Shown: positions 1 through 5,009 of the stretch, piece after piece | Position numbering within the stretch: the stretch's first letter is position 1 | Layout of the letters: each line of letters begins with the position of its first letter | Origin: CBDTTM01 sp965363355 | GTDB taxonomy: Bacteria; Bacillota; Negativicutes; Selenomonadales; Selenomonadaceae | Assembly (NCBI GenBank): GCA_965363355.1 | Contig: CBDTTM010000187.1 | Coordinates: forward strand, 1 to 5,009 | Direction: 5' to 3' | DNA length: 5,009 bases | The notes under the pieces: model-generated | The model's database searches: none | The model's input: only the letters and a program-made list of their open reading frames with translations | Told to the model about the DNA's origin: nothing | Translations under genes and position numbers: made by a program

Positions 1-348
1 CCGGCTACAAGCCTCTTTTCGACAAATCTTCTTTCCACACTCCGGCAGCGCACCTTCACATATTTTATATTCACCGCCTTCAATATATAAGATTTTCCCA
101 AGCACTAAAGCTTCGGCAATTTTCCTTCTCGCTTCATTATATATCGCTTGAATTGTTGTCCTCGCCACATTCATTCGTTTTGCACAAGCTTCTTGCATAA
201 GCCCTTCTAAATCGATGAGACGAATCGTTTCGTATTCATCAACTGTCATCTGTATATACTGCGATGGATTTTCATCTGCGTTCAATGGGCCAAAGTGACT
301 GCACAGTGGCAAGCAACAAACCCGTCGACATTTTCGTGGTCTTGGCAT
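1..348 (-). CDS. DUF134 (UPF0251) family DNA-binding protein, C-terminus cut by window edge
   Basis: The reading frame is open from the ATG at 346-348 to the left edge (116 codons, no stop), so the C-terminus is missing. The N-terminus MPRPRKCRRVCCLP is the recognisable opening of the DUF134/UPF0251 family, predicted helix-turn-helix proteins with a sigma-factor region 4-like fold. The segment around residues 35-80 (TVDEYETIRLIDLEGLMQEA, then NVARTTIQAIYNEARRKI) is the HTH part. Cysteines cluster at both ends: C7, C11, C12, C16 near the start and C97, C104, C109, C114 near the cut end, suggesting bound metal or an Fe-S cluster (inference). The start is supported by AAGGGAG at 356-362 on this strand, 7 nt upstream. 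The gene is divergent from a NifX-like gene, a common partner of this family in anaerobes, and the shared inverted repeat makes it the likely local regulator. Family assignment is firm; the DNA target and metal are inferred. Confidence 0.9.
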   Translation of the reverse strand, partial: MPRPRKCRRVCCLPLCSHFGPLNADENPSQYIQMTVDEYETIRLIDLEGLMQEACAKRMNVARTTIQAIYNEARRKIAEALVLGKILYIEGGEYKICEGALPECGKKICRKEACSR

Positions 349-374
349 ATTTACAGCTCCCTTCTTTTTAGTTA

Positions 375-402
375 TTGACATATGTCATTTATAAGTTATA
401 AT
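375..402 (+). promoter_or_regulatory. Sigma-A-type promoter of the NifX-like gene
   Basis: A perfect -35 TTGACA (375-380) and a perfect -10 TATAAT (397-402) are separated by 16 bp. Transcription would begin near 409, giving a leader of about 50 nt before the ATG at 461. The -35 lies inside the left arm of the inverted repeat and the predicted start point lies at the edge of the right arm, so the promoter is well placed for repression. Confidence 0.8.
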
Positions 403-418
403 AAAAAGCATATGTCAA
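388..418 (-). promoter_or_regulatory. Candidate divergent promoter of the DUF134 gene
   Basis: On the minus strand TTGACA (418-413) lies in the right arm of the inverted repeat, followed by TATAAA (393-388) at 19-bp spacing or TTATAA (394-389) at 18 bp. The spacing and -10 match are poorer than for the opposite promoter, so this direction is probably weaker. The predicted start, near 382, falls inside the left arm. Confidence 0.5.
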
Positions 419-460
419 TAACTAATATACTTAAATAAATTGCAATGGGGGAATATTTTT

Positions 461-811
461 ATGAAAATCGCTTTACCTTCTCGAGAAAACCTTATCGATG
501 ACCACTTTGGCCATTGCGAGTACTTCACCGTCTTTACTATTGATGATAATCGCATCGTCAACCAGGAAACCTTGCCTTCGGCTACGGGCTGTGGTTGCAA
601 GTCCGGCATTGCTACTACTCTTGCCGATATGGGCGTGAGCGTTCTTCTTGCAGGAAACATGGGCGACGGGGCTGTAAATGTTCTGCAACAAGCTGGAATA
701 AATGTAATTCGCGGCTGCTCAGGAGATTTACATGAAGTCGCACAAAAATGGCTTAATGGATCCATCACCGATTCAAAGGTTGTCTGTCATGAACACGATT
801 GCCACGAATAA
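461..811 (+). CDS. NifX/NifB-type dinitrogenase iron-molybdenum cofactor-binding family protein
   Basis: A 116-residue protein of the NifB/NifX/NafY small-domain family (ribonuclease H-like fold), whose members bind or carry Fe-S or Fe-Mo clusters. Family marks seen: MKIALPSREN at the start, DDHFGHCEYF (13-22), the Cys-rich GCGCKSGIA (43-51), a VLLAGNMGDGAVNVL stretch (61-75) and GINVIRG (79-85). The domain fills the protein. It ends in VVCHEHDCHE, a Cys/His tail able to bind metal. Cysteines are C19, C44, C46, C86, C109 and C114. The ATG at 461 is preferred over an in-frame TTG at 440, because GGGGGA at 447-452 sits 8 nt before the ATG and would lie inside the longer version. It is divergent from the DUF134 gene under a shared operator. 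No nitrogenase genes are nearby, so a role in general Fe-S/Mo cluster handling or an ORP-like complex is more likely than nitrogen fixation. Family call firm, exact role unknown. Confidence 0.9.
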   Translation: MKIALPSRENLIDDHFGHCEYFTVFTIDDNRIVNQETLPSATGCGCKSGIATTLADMGVSVLLAGNMGDGAVNVLQQAGINVIRGCSGDLHEVAQKWLNGSITDSKVVCHEHDCHE

Positions 812-820
812 ATCATTTTA

Positions 821-863
821 AAAAACAGCTTATATGAGTTGATTACTCGTATAAGCTGTTTTT
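821..863. terminator. Bidirectional intrinsic terminator between convergent genes
   Basis: A 19-bp stem (821-839 with 845-863) has a 5-nt loop and a single T/G wobble at 835/849. The stem ends in runs of A on the left and T on the right, so it can work as a hairpin plus U-tract for the NifX-like gene (+) and for the symporter gene (-). Confidence 0.88.
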
Positions 864-899
864 CTATCAAAAATTCTTAGCAAAAGCTGCGCATGATAC

Positions 900-2351
900 T
901 CAGCTCTGCCCCTCTACGCTCACAACAGAGGCACTTCCTTGCTTTTTTGACACCATATCCTGAGCAGTAATCCTATTTTTATCAAATAAGGAAACTGCAA
1001 AAAAAGTCACCAAACAAACAATCCATTCTAAATAAATCGGCTCGACCCATTGTTTCAAACCTGGGGCCAGCTGCCAGGCAAACAATGCTAAAATTCCCGC
1101 CAACGTGGTATAAAAAGCTGAACTGCGGCGACAAAGCCCAGGAACAAACATCGTCAACAAAAACACCAAAGTGAATGCTGTAGTGAGGCTGAGCCCAATC
1201 AGCATCGTTTTTACGATACCGACCGCATTAAAGGCAAACCACAAGGTAAGCGCCCCCAAAATGAGAATAGCATATCGATTGACACGCGTATACTCTTGAT
1301 CATCAACATTTGGTTTTAAGAAACGTTTATAGATGTCCTGAGAAAACAACGTTCCCGCTGCCAATAAAATATGACAGGCCGTAGCGACATCAGCAGCCCA
1401 CAAAGCTGCCAAAGTCACGCCTGCCAAAACAGGATCGAGACCCATAATGACTTTTGGCAGTGCCATCGTCGCATTCATCGCTGGATAAGCTGCTTTTGCC
1501 GCCATTCCCATAATTGCCGAAGCAAACCCGATAGGAAACATCAACAGGGCTCCCCATAAAAAGCCTCGCTTTGCCGTCTTTTTATTGACCGCTGAACAAG
1601 CAATCTGTACCGGTCCTTGGGCGGTGACGGTCTGCGTCATCATAACAACAAACCAGCCAACAATCGTAGATAAACCAAATCCACCCAAAGGTCCAAACCA
1701 ATCCGTACCAGCAGGCAGCGAAGCTGCAATAGCTGAAATGCCGCCTTGATTGCTGACAATAACAAACGTACTGGTCAATATCCCAATGTAGATCAAGGTT
1801 GTGCTGAGTATATTTGACAAACCTGATGACCACAAACCACCAAGGATCGTCGTGCCAATAAATACGACTGCACTCGTTATCATCCCGCCTTTAAAAGAAA
1901 ATATCTCCGGCAGCAAAGCCGATAAAATAGCGCCGCCCGCTATATACTGCATCGAAGTGATAACTAGCTGTATCGTAATCATCCCCAAGACAGCAACAGC
2001 TCGTCCTTTTTTATCATAATAGCGCTCGAAAAGCTCCGGAATCGTCGTACAATTGAGCTCACGATATTTTCCCGCTGCAACAAGTGCCATCGTAACTGCC
2101 CCAGCAGCCCAGGCCACATTATACCACCCGGCTGCGATGCCAAACTGGAATGCATTTTCAGCTACGCCAATCGTCGAAGCTGCTCCAATTGCCGTACCTG
2201 CGATATTAGCCGCAACCAAAATCGTCGTAAGCTTACGCCCCGCAAACAAGAAACCACTGCTGCTTTTCGAGCGTCTTTTCACGTAAATACTGATACCAAA
2301 TAAAACCCCAATGTACAACAAAATAATAACCAACTGAATATTCATTTCCAT
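900..2351 (-). CDS. Sodium:solute symporter (SSS) family protein
   Basis: A 483-residue integral membrane protein of the sodium:solute symporter family (LeuT fold), predicted to import a small solute with Na+. About 13 hydrophobic helices can be read: near 5-24, 42-62, 72-93, 118-146, 157-175, 183-199, 228-247, 264-287, 308-335, 361-382, 385-404, 412-429 and 438-456, the usual count for the family. Family landmarks are the Gly/Ala-rich TM2 region ANIAGTAIGAASTIG (48-62) and the TM9-loop segment ending LFSQDIYKRF (335-344), matching the SSS 'DIY' motif. Aligned by eye with PutP, its Na2-site Ser-Thr pair reads Ala-Thr here (A323, T324). The usual TD..Q after the GG near 171 is replaced by LSNILST. 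Substrate cannot be named: proline, pantothenate, acetate or another carboxylate are all possible. M1 (2351) lies only 4 nt after AGGAAGG (2356-2362), while M3 (2345) lies 10 nt after it, so MNIQLV could be the true start. The C-terminus after about 457 is a soluble cytoplasmic tail. Confidence 0.9.
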   Translation of the reverse strand: MEMNIQLVIILLYIGVLFGISIYVKRRSKSSSGFLFAGRKLTTILVAANIAGTAIGAASTIGVAENAFQFGIAAGWYNVAWAAGAVTMALVAAGKYRELNCTTIPELFERYYDKKGRAVAVLGMITIQLVITSMQYIAGGAILSALLPEIFSFKGGMITSAVVFIGTTILGGLWSSGLSNILSTTLIYIGILTSTFVIVSNQGGISAIAASLPAGTDWFGPLGGFGLSTIVGWFVVMMTQTVTAQGPVQIACSAVNKKTAKRGFLWGALLMFPIGFASAIMGMAAKAAYPAMNATMALPKVIMGLDPVLAGVTLAALWAADVATACHILLAAGTLFSQDIYKRFLKPNVDDQEYTRVNRYAILILGALTLWFAFNAVGIVKTMLIGLSLTTAFTLVFLLTMFVPGLCRRSSAFYTTLAGILALFAWQLAPGLKQWVEPIYLEWIVCLVTFFAVSLFDKNRITAQDMVSKKQGSASVVSVEGQS

Positions 2352-2352
2352 C

Positions 2353-2368
2353 CTACCTTCCTACAAGA
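2353..2368. repeat. Two CTAC units at 8-bp spacing over the symporter Shine-Dalgarno
   Basis: CTACCTTC and CTACAAGA start at 2353 and 2361. On the minus strand they read TCTTGTAG then GAAGGTAG and contain the AGGAAGG ribosome binding site. They echo the longer CTAC array at 2434-2465, from which they are offset by 81 bp. Confidence 0.45.
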
Positions 2369-2433
2369 CCCTGATTTTCCCTGCAGCTAAACAACCCGTA
2401 ACCATCCATATGATCCAGCCTGCTTACCCTGCT

Positions 2434-2465
2434 CTACCTTACTACATTACTACAAAGCTACAATA
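2434..2465. repeat. Four tandem 8-bp units beginning CTAC at the start of the symporter leader
   Basis: CTAC occurs at 2434, 2442, 2450 and 2458, exactly 8 bp apart, with variable second halves (CTTA, ATTA, AAAG, AATA). On the minus strand the units end in GTAG. The block covers roughly the first 30 nt of the predicted symporter transcript. It may be an operator or an RNA-level site, or only a degenerate microsatellite. Confidence 0.5.
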
Positions 2466-2468
2466 TAA

Positions 2469-2497
2469 ATGATAACGCTCTATATCTTCGCTGTCAA
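2469..2497 (-). promoter_or_regulatory. Sigma-A-type promoter of the symporter gene
   Basis: On the minus strand a perfect -35 TTGACA (2497-2492) is followed after exactly 17 bp by TATCAT (2474-2469), a five-of-six match to TATAAT. Transcription would start near 2462, leaving a leader of about 110 nt before the symporter start. Confidence 0.72.
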
Positions 2498-2543
2498 TCC
2501 TTGGACTTTACAGCAATTCTTTTCCTCATATCTTTCATAAAAA

Positions 2544-2549
2544 TATAAT
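2544..2549 (+). promoter_or_regulatory. Alternative -10 element upstream of the secreted-protein gene
   Basis: A perfect TATAAT on the plus strand, but the expected -35 position (about 2520-2526, TTTTCCT) is a poor match. If used, transcription would begin near 2556 and the palindrome at 2569-2587 would lie in the 5' leader. Confidence 0.3.
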
Positions 2550-2568
2550 ATAGTTTAGTTAATTCAAA

Positions 2569-2587
2569 GAAAATCCTAAGGATTTTC
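2569..2587. promoter_or_regulatory. 19-bp palindrome upstream of the secreted-protein gene (putative operator)
   Basis: GAAAATCCTAAGGATTTTC has two perfect 9-bp arms around a single central A. It lies about 59 bp before the start codon and overlaps or abuts the candidate -35 region. It has no T-tract and no loop, so it is a protein-binding site rather than a terminator. The binding factor is not identifiable; neither flanking gene encodes a regulator. Confidence 0.6.
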
Positions 2588-2612
2588 AAAGAAATAAATC
2601 TTATATTATATA
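2584..2612 (+). promoter_or_regulatory. Candidate promoter of the secreted-protein gene
   Basis: TTTCAA (2584-2589) and TATATA (2607-2612) are spaced by 17 bp. Both hexamers are imperfect, and the AT-rich surroundings offer other -10 choices, so the exact start is uncertain. The -35 overlaps the right arm of the 19-bp palindrome, as expected for repression or for an activated promoter. Confidence 0.4.
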
Positions 2613-2645
2613 TAAGAAAATTAAAATTTATGGAGGTACCCAATC

Positions 2646-3392
2646 ATGTCATTAACATCCACGAAAAAAAAGGCCCTTATTCTGACAATTGCTGGAGCTT
2701 TCGCTTTCACTGGTGTGGGGATTTCTTTTATGCAAAATATTTCTGCCGCAGCCGCCACAGAGCACATGAAAGTCCATCATGCACAGCCACCAAAAATGGA
2801 TCGTGATCAGCAATTGACGGAAATGGCAGCAGCGCTCGGTATCGAAAAAGCCGATCTTGTTGACTTTCTCTCTAAAGGCAATGATCTTCACGACTTGCAT
2901 ATGGCAGTCAACATTGCCGATGCAAGCCAAAAGCCATGGAAAACTGTTTTGGCAAGCAAAACCGCAGCCAACTCCTGGCAAGATGTCTGCCAAAGTTATG
3001 GTGTCACGGAAGATCAGCTGCATGAATCCGAACAAAACCATATGTCTAAAATGATTGCTGGCAAAATAGACCTTGATCAAACAACCGTCAGTAACCTCTT
3101 AAAGAATGGCTACCATCCAAGGGATGTCATGATGGCTGGTTTGCTGGCAAAAAAAGCGGACAAAGATATCCAAACCGTTCTCGATGCAAAAAAAATCAAC
3201 AATCGCTGGGAAGATGTTGCTGCGGGATTTAATATCAGCAAAGATGACTTTGCTGCAGACACAAAAGATTTTCGCTGCGCCATGCCCGGTAATCACGATT
3301 TCCTCGACAAAGGTCCGCACCACAGGATGCACCAAGCAGATGATCAGATGACCTCAAATCCAGACACGGATGAATCTGCTTCACAAGAATAA
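2646..3392 (+). CDS. Secreted protein of unknown function with an internal duplicated helical domain
   Basis: A 248-residue protein that I do not recognise as a named family. Residues 1-37 look like a Sec signal peptide: KKK at 7-9, a hydrophobic core at about 10-29, then an Ala-rich cleavage zone (ISAAAA, 32-37), so the mature protein is exported. No lipobox is seen. The mature part holds two copies of an about 60-residue unit (about 65-128 and 142-205), aligned without gaps at a 77-residue offset. Shared positions include G78/G155, D83/D160, VL at 101-102/178-179, K105/K182, W111/W188 and DV at 113-114/190-191. The pattern suggests a helical repeat domain. The only cysteines are C115 and C211. 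The C-terminus (about 206-248) is hydrophilic and acidic, with a His cluster (H225, H226, H229) that could bind metal. GGAGG at 2632-2636, 9 nt upstream, supports the start. It is a single gene between a divergent promoter region and a terminator. Possible roles: envelope-associated, stress-related or metal-binding; none is proven. Confidence 0.85.
   Translation: MSLTSTKKKALILTIAGAFAFTGVGISFMQNISAAAATEHMKVHHAQPPKMDRDQQLTEMAAALGIEKADLVDFLSKGNDLHDLHMAVNIADASQKPWKTVLASKTAANSWQDVCQSYGVTEDQLHESEQNHMSKMIAGKIDLDQTTVSNLLKNGYHPRDVMMAGLLAKKADKDIQTVLDAKKINNRWEDVAAGFNISKDDFAADTKDFRCAMPGNHDFLDKGPHHRMHQADDQMTSNPDTDESASQE
2838..3260 (+). repeat. Region coding the internal protein duplication
   Basis: Codons 65-128 (2838-3029) and 142-205 (3069-3260) encode the two units of the secreted protein, in register at 77 codons. 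By eye 16 of 64 aligned residues are identical, concentrated in the middle, with the Trp-x-Asp-Val block best kept. The DNA itself has diverged, so the duplication is old. Confidence 0.7.
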
Positions 3393-3408
3393 AATCTTCA
3401 CGCACAAT

Positions 3409-3458
3409 AAAAGCATACGCAATAGCAGAGTTTTATCCCTCTCTTTGCGTATGCTTTT
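3409..3458. terminator. Bidirectional intrinsic terminator between secreted-protein gene and fumC
   Basis: A perfect 14-bp stem, AAAAGCATACGCAA (3409-3422) with TTGCGTATGCTTTT (3445-3458), followed by further T residues to 3460. The 22-nt loop can add a short AGAG/CTCT pairing (3427-3430 with 3441-3444). The A-run on the left makes it usable by fumC from the other strand as well. Confidence 0.88.
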
Positions 3459-3473
3459 TTATGTTCAGACCGA

Positions 3474-4862
3474 TTATTTTTCTGGATGGATCAAACGGTC
3501 CGGCGCCATATAAAAATCAAAATCCTTTTCGCTGATATAGCCTAAATCTAATGCAGATTTTTTTAAGGTAATGTTTTCTTTTGCTGCCTTTTTCGCGATT
3601 TCGGCGGACTTATCATAGCCAATTACAGGTACTAAACCGGTAATCAAGATCAATGACTGCGCCAAATGTTCTTGTATACGGTCTGTGTTTGGCGTTATTC
3701 CAACTACGCATTTATCCGTGAACGAACGTATGCCGTCGGACAACAAGCGAATACTTTGAATCATATTGTACCCAATCACTGGCATAAATACATTGAGCTG
3801 GAAATTTCCTTGGCTGGCGGCAAAACCGATCGTTGTATCATTTCCAAAGACCTGCGCCGCAATCATAGTCAAAGCTTCCGCCTGGGTAGGATTGACTTTA
3901 GATGGCATAATAGAGCTTCCCGGTTCATTGGCAGGAATCGTTATTTCACCGATTCCACAACGAGGTCCGCTGGCAAGCCACCTGACATCATTCGCAATTT
4001 TCAACAAGTCTGCTGCTAAAGCCTTTAAAAGACCATGCACGGCCGCAAGTTCTGCTTTACTTGACAAGGCTTGAAACTTATTCGGCGCGGTCGTGAAGTT
4101 TTCCTTCGTCAATCGGCTGATTTCAGCTGCCACTTGCACAGCAAAATCCGGATGTGTATTGATGCCAGTGCCAACAGCCGTTCCGCCCATCGCTAAATAC
4201 TGAACAAAGGACAAGCCTTGCTCCAGCATAGCCTTATCTCGTTTTATCATGCCAGCCCAGCCACTGATTTCTTGGCCTAACGTAAGCGGCGTTGCATCCA
4301 TCAAATGCGTCCGGCCAATTTTAATGATATCCTTGAAAGCCTCTGCCTTTTCATCCAAAACTTTTATAAAAGCTTCCATAGCTGGAAACAACGTATTTTT
4401 CACTAAGGTAAACGTGAGCACATGCAATGCTGTAGGAAAAATATCATTTGAGCTCTGTGATCTATTTACATGATCGTTTGGATGCACTTGTATCTCTTTG
4501 CCTTCTTTTCGCAAAATTTGCTGGCAACGATGCGCAATGACTTCATTGACATTCATATTGAACTGAGTTCCACTACCTGTCTGCCAAACTGCCAAAGGAA
4601 AATGCTCATCTAATAGCCCTTGCGAAATTTCTTCGCAGACTTCAATAATTGCTGTCGAACGTTCCTCATCAATCAATCCTAAATCCAGGTTTACTTTTGC
4701 CGCAGCTTGCTTGAGCAAAGCAAACACACGGATCATCTCGGAAGGAATCTTCTCTGTGCCAATTTGAAAATTCTCAAAGCTTCGTTGTGTCTGCGCGCCC
4801 CATAGCCGATCATTCGGCACTTTGATTTCTCCAATAGAATCTTTTTCAATCCGATATTCCAT
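3474..4862 (-). CDS. fumC: Class II fumarate hydratase (fumarase C)
   Basis: A full-length 462-residue class II fumarase, which reversibly hydrates fumarate to L-malate in the cytoplasm as a homotetramer without an Fe-S cluster. Family signatures are all present: TGSGTQFNMNVNEVI (95-109), SSND (137-140), GRTHLMDATPL (183-193) with H186 as the partner of E. coli H188, and the signature GSSIMPSKVNP (315-325) carrying the catalytic Ser S317, K322 and N324. The GSGTQ loop has Phe at 101 where E. coli FumC has Ser. The match extends to the C-terminal small domain (about 395-462), so nothing is truncated. Aspartase and argininosuccinate lyase share the superfamily signature, but GSGTQ-NMN-NEV and the overall sequence favour fumarase. 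The start is supported by AGGAGGAG (4868-4875), a strong site. It converges on the secreted-protein gene. In an anaerobe it may run in either direction of a partial TCA or fumarate-respiration route (inference). Confidence 0.95.
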   Translation of the reverse strand: MEYRIEKDSIGEIKVPNDRLWGAQTQRSFENFQIGTEKIPSEMIRVFALLKQAAAKVNLDLGLIDEERSTAIIEVCEEISQGLLDEHFPLAVWQTGSGTQFNMNVNEVIAHRCQQILRKEGKEIQVHPNDHVNRSQSSNDIFPTALHVLTFTLVKNTLFPAMEAFIKVLDEKAEAFKDIIKIGRTHLMDATPLTLGQEISGWAGMIKRDKAMLEQGLSFVQYLAMGGTAVGTGINTHPDFAVQVAAEISRLTKENFTTAPNKFQALSSKAELAAVHGLLKALAADLLKIANDVRWLASGPRCGIGEITIPANEPGSSIMPSKVNPTQAEALTMIAAQVFGNDTTIGFAASQGNFQLNVFMPVIGYNMIQSIRLLSDGIRSFTDKCVVGITPNTDRIQEHLAQSLILITGLVPVIGYDKSAEIAKKAAKENITLKKSALDLGYISEKDFDFYMAPDRLIHPEK

Positions 4863-4927
4863 AAAAACTCCTCCTCATACTTCTGTCAAAATCAATTTAA
4901 AAGCACAAGCTTATCGCCTGGCACTTT
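4863..4927. other. Spacer upstream of fumC
   Basis: 65 bp between fumC and a possible upstream stop codon. It holds the fumC ribosome binding site. No convincing promoter is seen: TTGAAA near 4936-4931 followed at 17 bp by TAAGCT is weak. fumC may therefore be co-transcribed with whatever lies beyond the right edge. Confidence 0.4.
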
Positions 4928-5009
4928 TCATTTCAATATACGAAGGATTTCCTCTTTTTCCTTAACTTCGCTATGCCCTGAAAAATAATAGCTAAAGTCC
5001 AGTTTTTGC
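4928..5009 (-). CDS. Possible C-terminal end of an upstream minus-strand gene, partial
   Basis: One minus-strand frame is open from the right edge for 26 codons and ends at a TGA (4930-4928). The peptide reads QKLDFSYYFSGHSEV and then KEKEEILRILK, a charged, amphipathic composition that looks like a real protein tail. It would lie 65 bp upstream of fumC on the same strand. The fragment is too short to identify and a second frame is open for nearly as long, so this is tentative. Confidence 0.35.
   Translation of the reverse strand, partial: QKLDFSYYFSGHSEVKEKEEILRILK

Larger units (their letters stand above)
368..425. promoter_or_regulatory. Perfect 17-bp inverted repeat spanning the divergent DUF134/NifX promoters (putative operator)
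   Basis: The left arm TTAGTTATTGACATATG (368-384) is the exact reverse complement of the right arm CATATGTCAATAACTAA (409-425), with a 24-bp AT-rich spacer. Arm centres lie 41 bp apart, close to four helical turns. The left arm overlaps a further 12-bp palindrome, TGACATATGTCA (376-387). Each arm contains the TTGACA -35 element of one of the two divergent genes, so a protein bound to both arms would block both promoters. The obvious candidate is the adjacent DUF134 protein (inference from position). Confidence 0.75.
2352..2645. other. Divergent intergenic region, 294 bp, no gene
   Basis: This region separates the symporter (-) from the secreted protein gene (+). I see no credible coding frame or structured RNA. 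It holds, left to right: the symporter Shine-Dalgarno and a pair of CTAC units, an unremarkable leader stretch, four CTAC units at 8-bp spacing, the symporter promoter, an AT-rich tract (about 2530-2630), a 19-bp palindrome, and the GGAGG (2632-2636) of the plus-strand gene. Confidence 0.7.

Noticed and set aside
368..425. Inverted repeat as the ends of a miniature mobile element
   Set aside because: The arms enclose only 24 bp, have no target-site duplication, and coincide precisely with two divergent promoters.
440..460. TTG start giving a 7-residue longer NifX-like protein
   Set aside because: The strong GGGGGA ribosome binding site lies inside this extension and is correctly spaced for the ATG at 461, which also gives the normal family N-terminus.
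415..768. Open frame on the minus strand opposite the NifX-like gene (117 codons)
   Set aside because: It lies antisense to a clear family member, has no ribosome binding site and shows low-complexity Pro/Thr-rich content; a shadow frame.
461..811. Part of a nitrogen-fixation cluster
   Set aside because: The protein belongs to the broad NifX/NifB small-domain family, widespread in non-fixing anaerobes, and no nifHDKENB gene is in the window.
2434..2465. CTAC repeats as a CRISPR array
   Set aside because: Units are only 8 bp long with no spacers and no cas genes nearby.
2652..3080. 142-codon minus-strand frame opposite the secreted-protein gene
   Set aside because: The plus-strand frame has a signal peptide, an in-register duplication and a GGAGG site; the reverse frame is rich in Cys, Phe and His without any recognisable pattern.
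3666..4074. Overlapping plus-strand open frames inside fumC
   Set aside because: They are antisense to a fully conserved enzyme, and no ribosome binding site or family-like sequence was seen.
4884..4889. Minus-strand TTGACA upstream of fumC as a -35 element
   Set aside because: A matching -10 would fall on the ribosome binding site and start codon, so it cannot drive fumC with a normal leader.

Overview
The window reads as chromosomal DNA of a low-to-moderate GC Gram-positive-type anaerobe (Bacillota). The sequence evidence is the strong AGGAGG-like ribosome binding sites, TTGACA/TATAAT-type promoters, and hairpin-plus-T terminators. The pairing of a DUF134 regulator with a NifX-like cluster protein is typical of anaerobes. 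The Negativicutes/Sporomusa-like clostridial side of the phylum is a guess from overall gene style and was not tested.

Layout, left to right: (1) the N-terminal 116 codons of a DUF134 (UPF0251) DNA-binding protein on the minus strand, cut by the left edge; (2) a compact divergent promoter region built around a perfect 17-bp inverted repeat whose arms carry the -35 hexamers of both genes; (3) a 116-residue NifX/NifB-type iron-molybdenum cluster-binding protein on the plus strand; (4) a bidirectional hairpin terminator; (5) a sodium:solute symporter on the minus strand; (6) a 294-bp divergent intergenic region holding a good minus-strand promoter, 8-bp-periodic CTAC repeats at the start and end of the symporter leader, and a 19-bp palindrome in front of the next gene; (7) a secreted 248-residue protein of unknown function with an internal duplication, on the plus strand; (8) a second bidirectional terminator; (9) a complete class II fumarase (fumC) on the minus strand; (10) a short stretch upstream of fumC that may hold the last codons of another minus-strand gene.

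The complete genes are mostly single transcription units separated by alternating divergent promoters and convergent terminators. Only the DUF134/NifX pair is an obvious functional partnership: a cysteine-rich HTH protein next to a small cluster-binding protein, sharing one control region. No nitrogenase genes are present, so the NifX-like protein should not be read as evidence of nitrogen fixation. The symporter and fumarase could both serve organic-acid metabolism, but nothing in the sequence ties them together. The items least explained by known families are the duplicated secreted protein with its palindromic upstream site, and the double-ended operator between the DUF134 and NifX genes.
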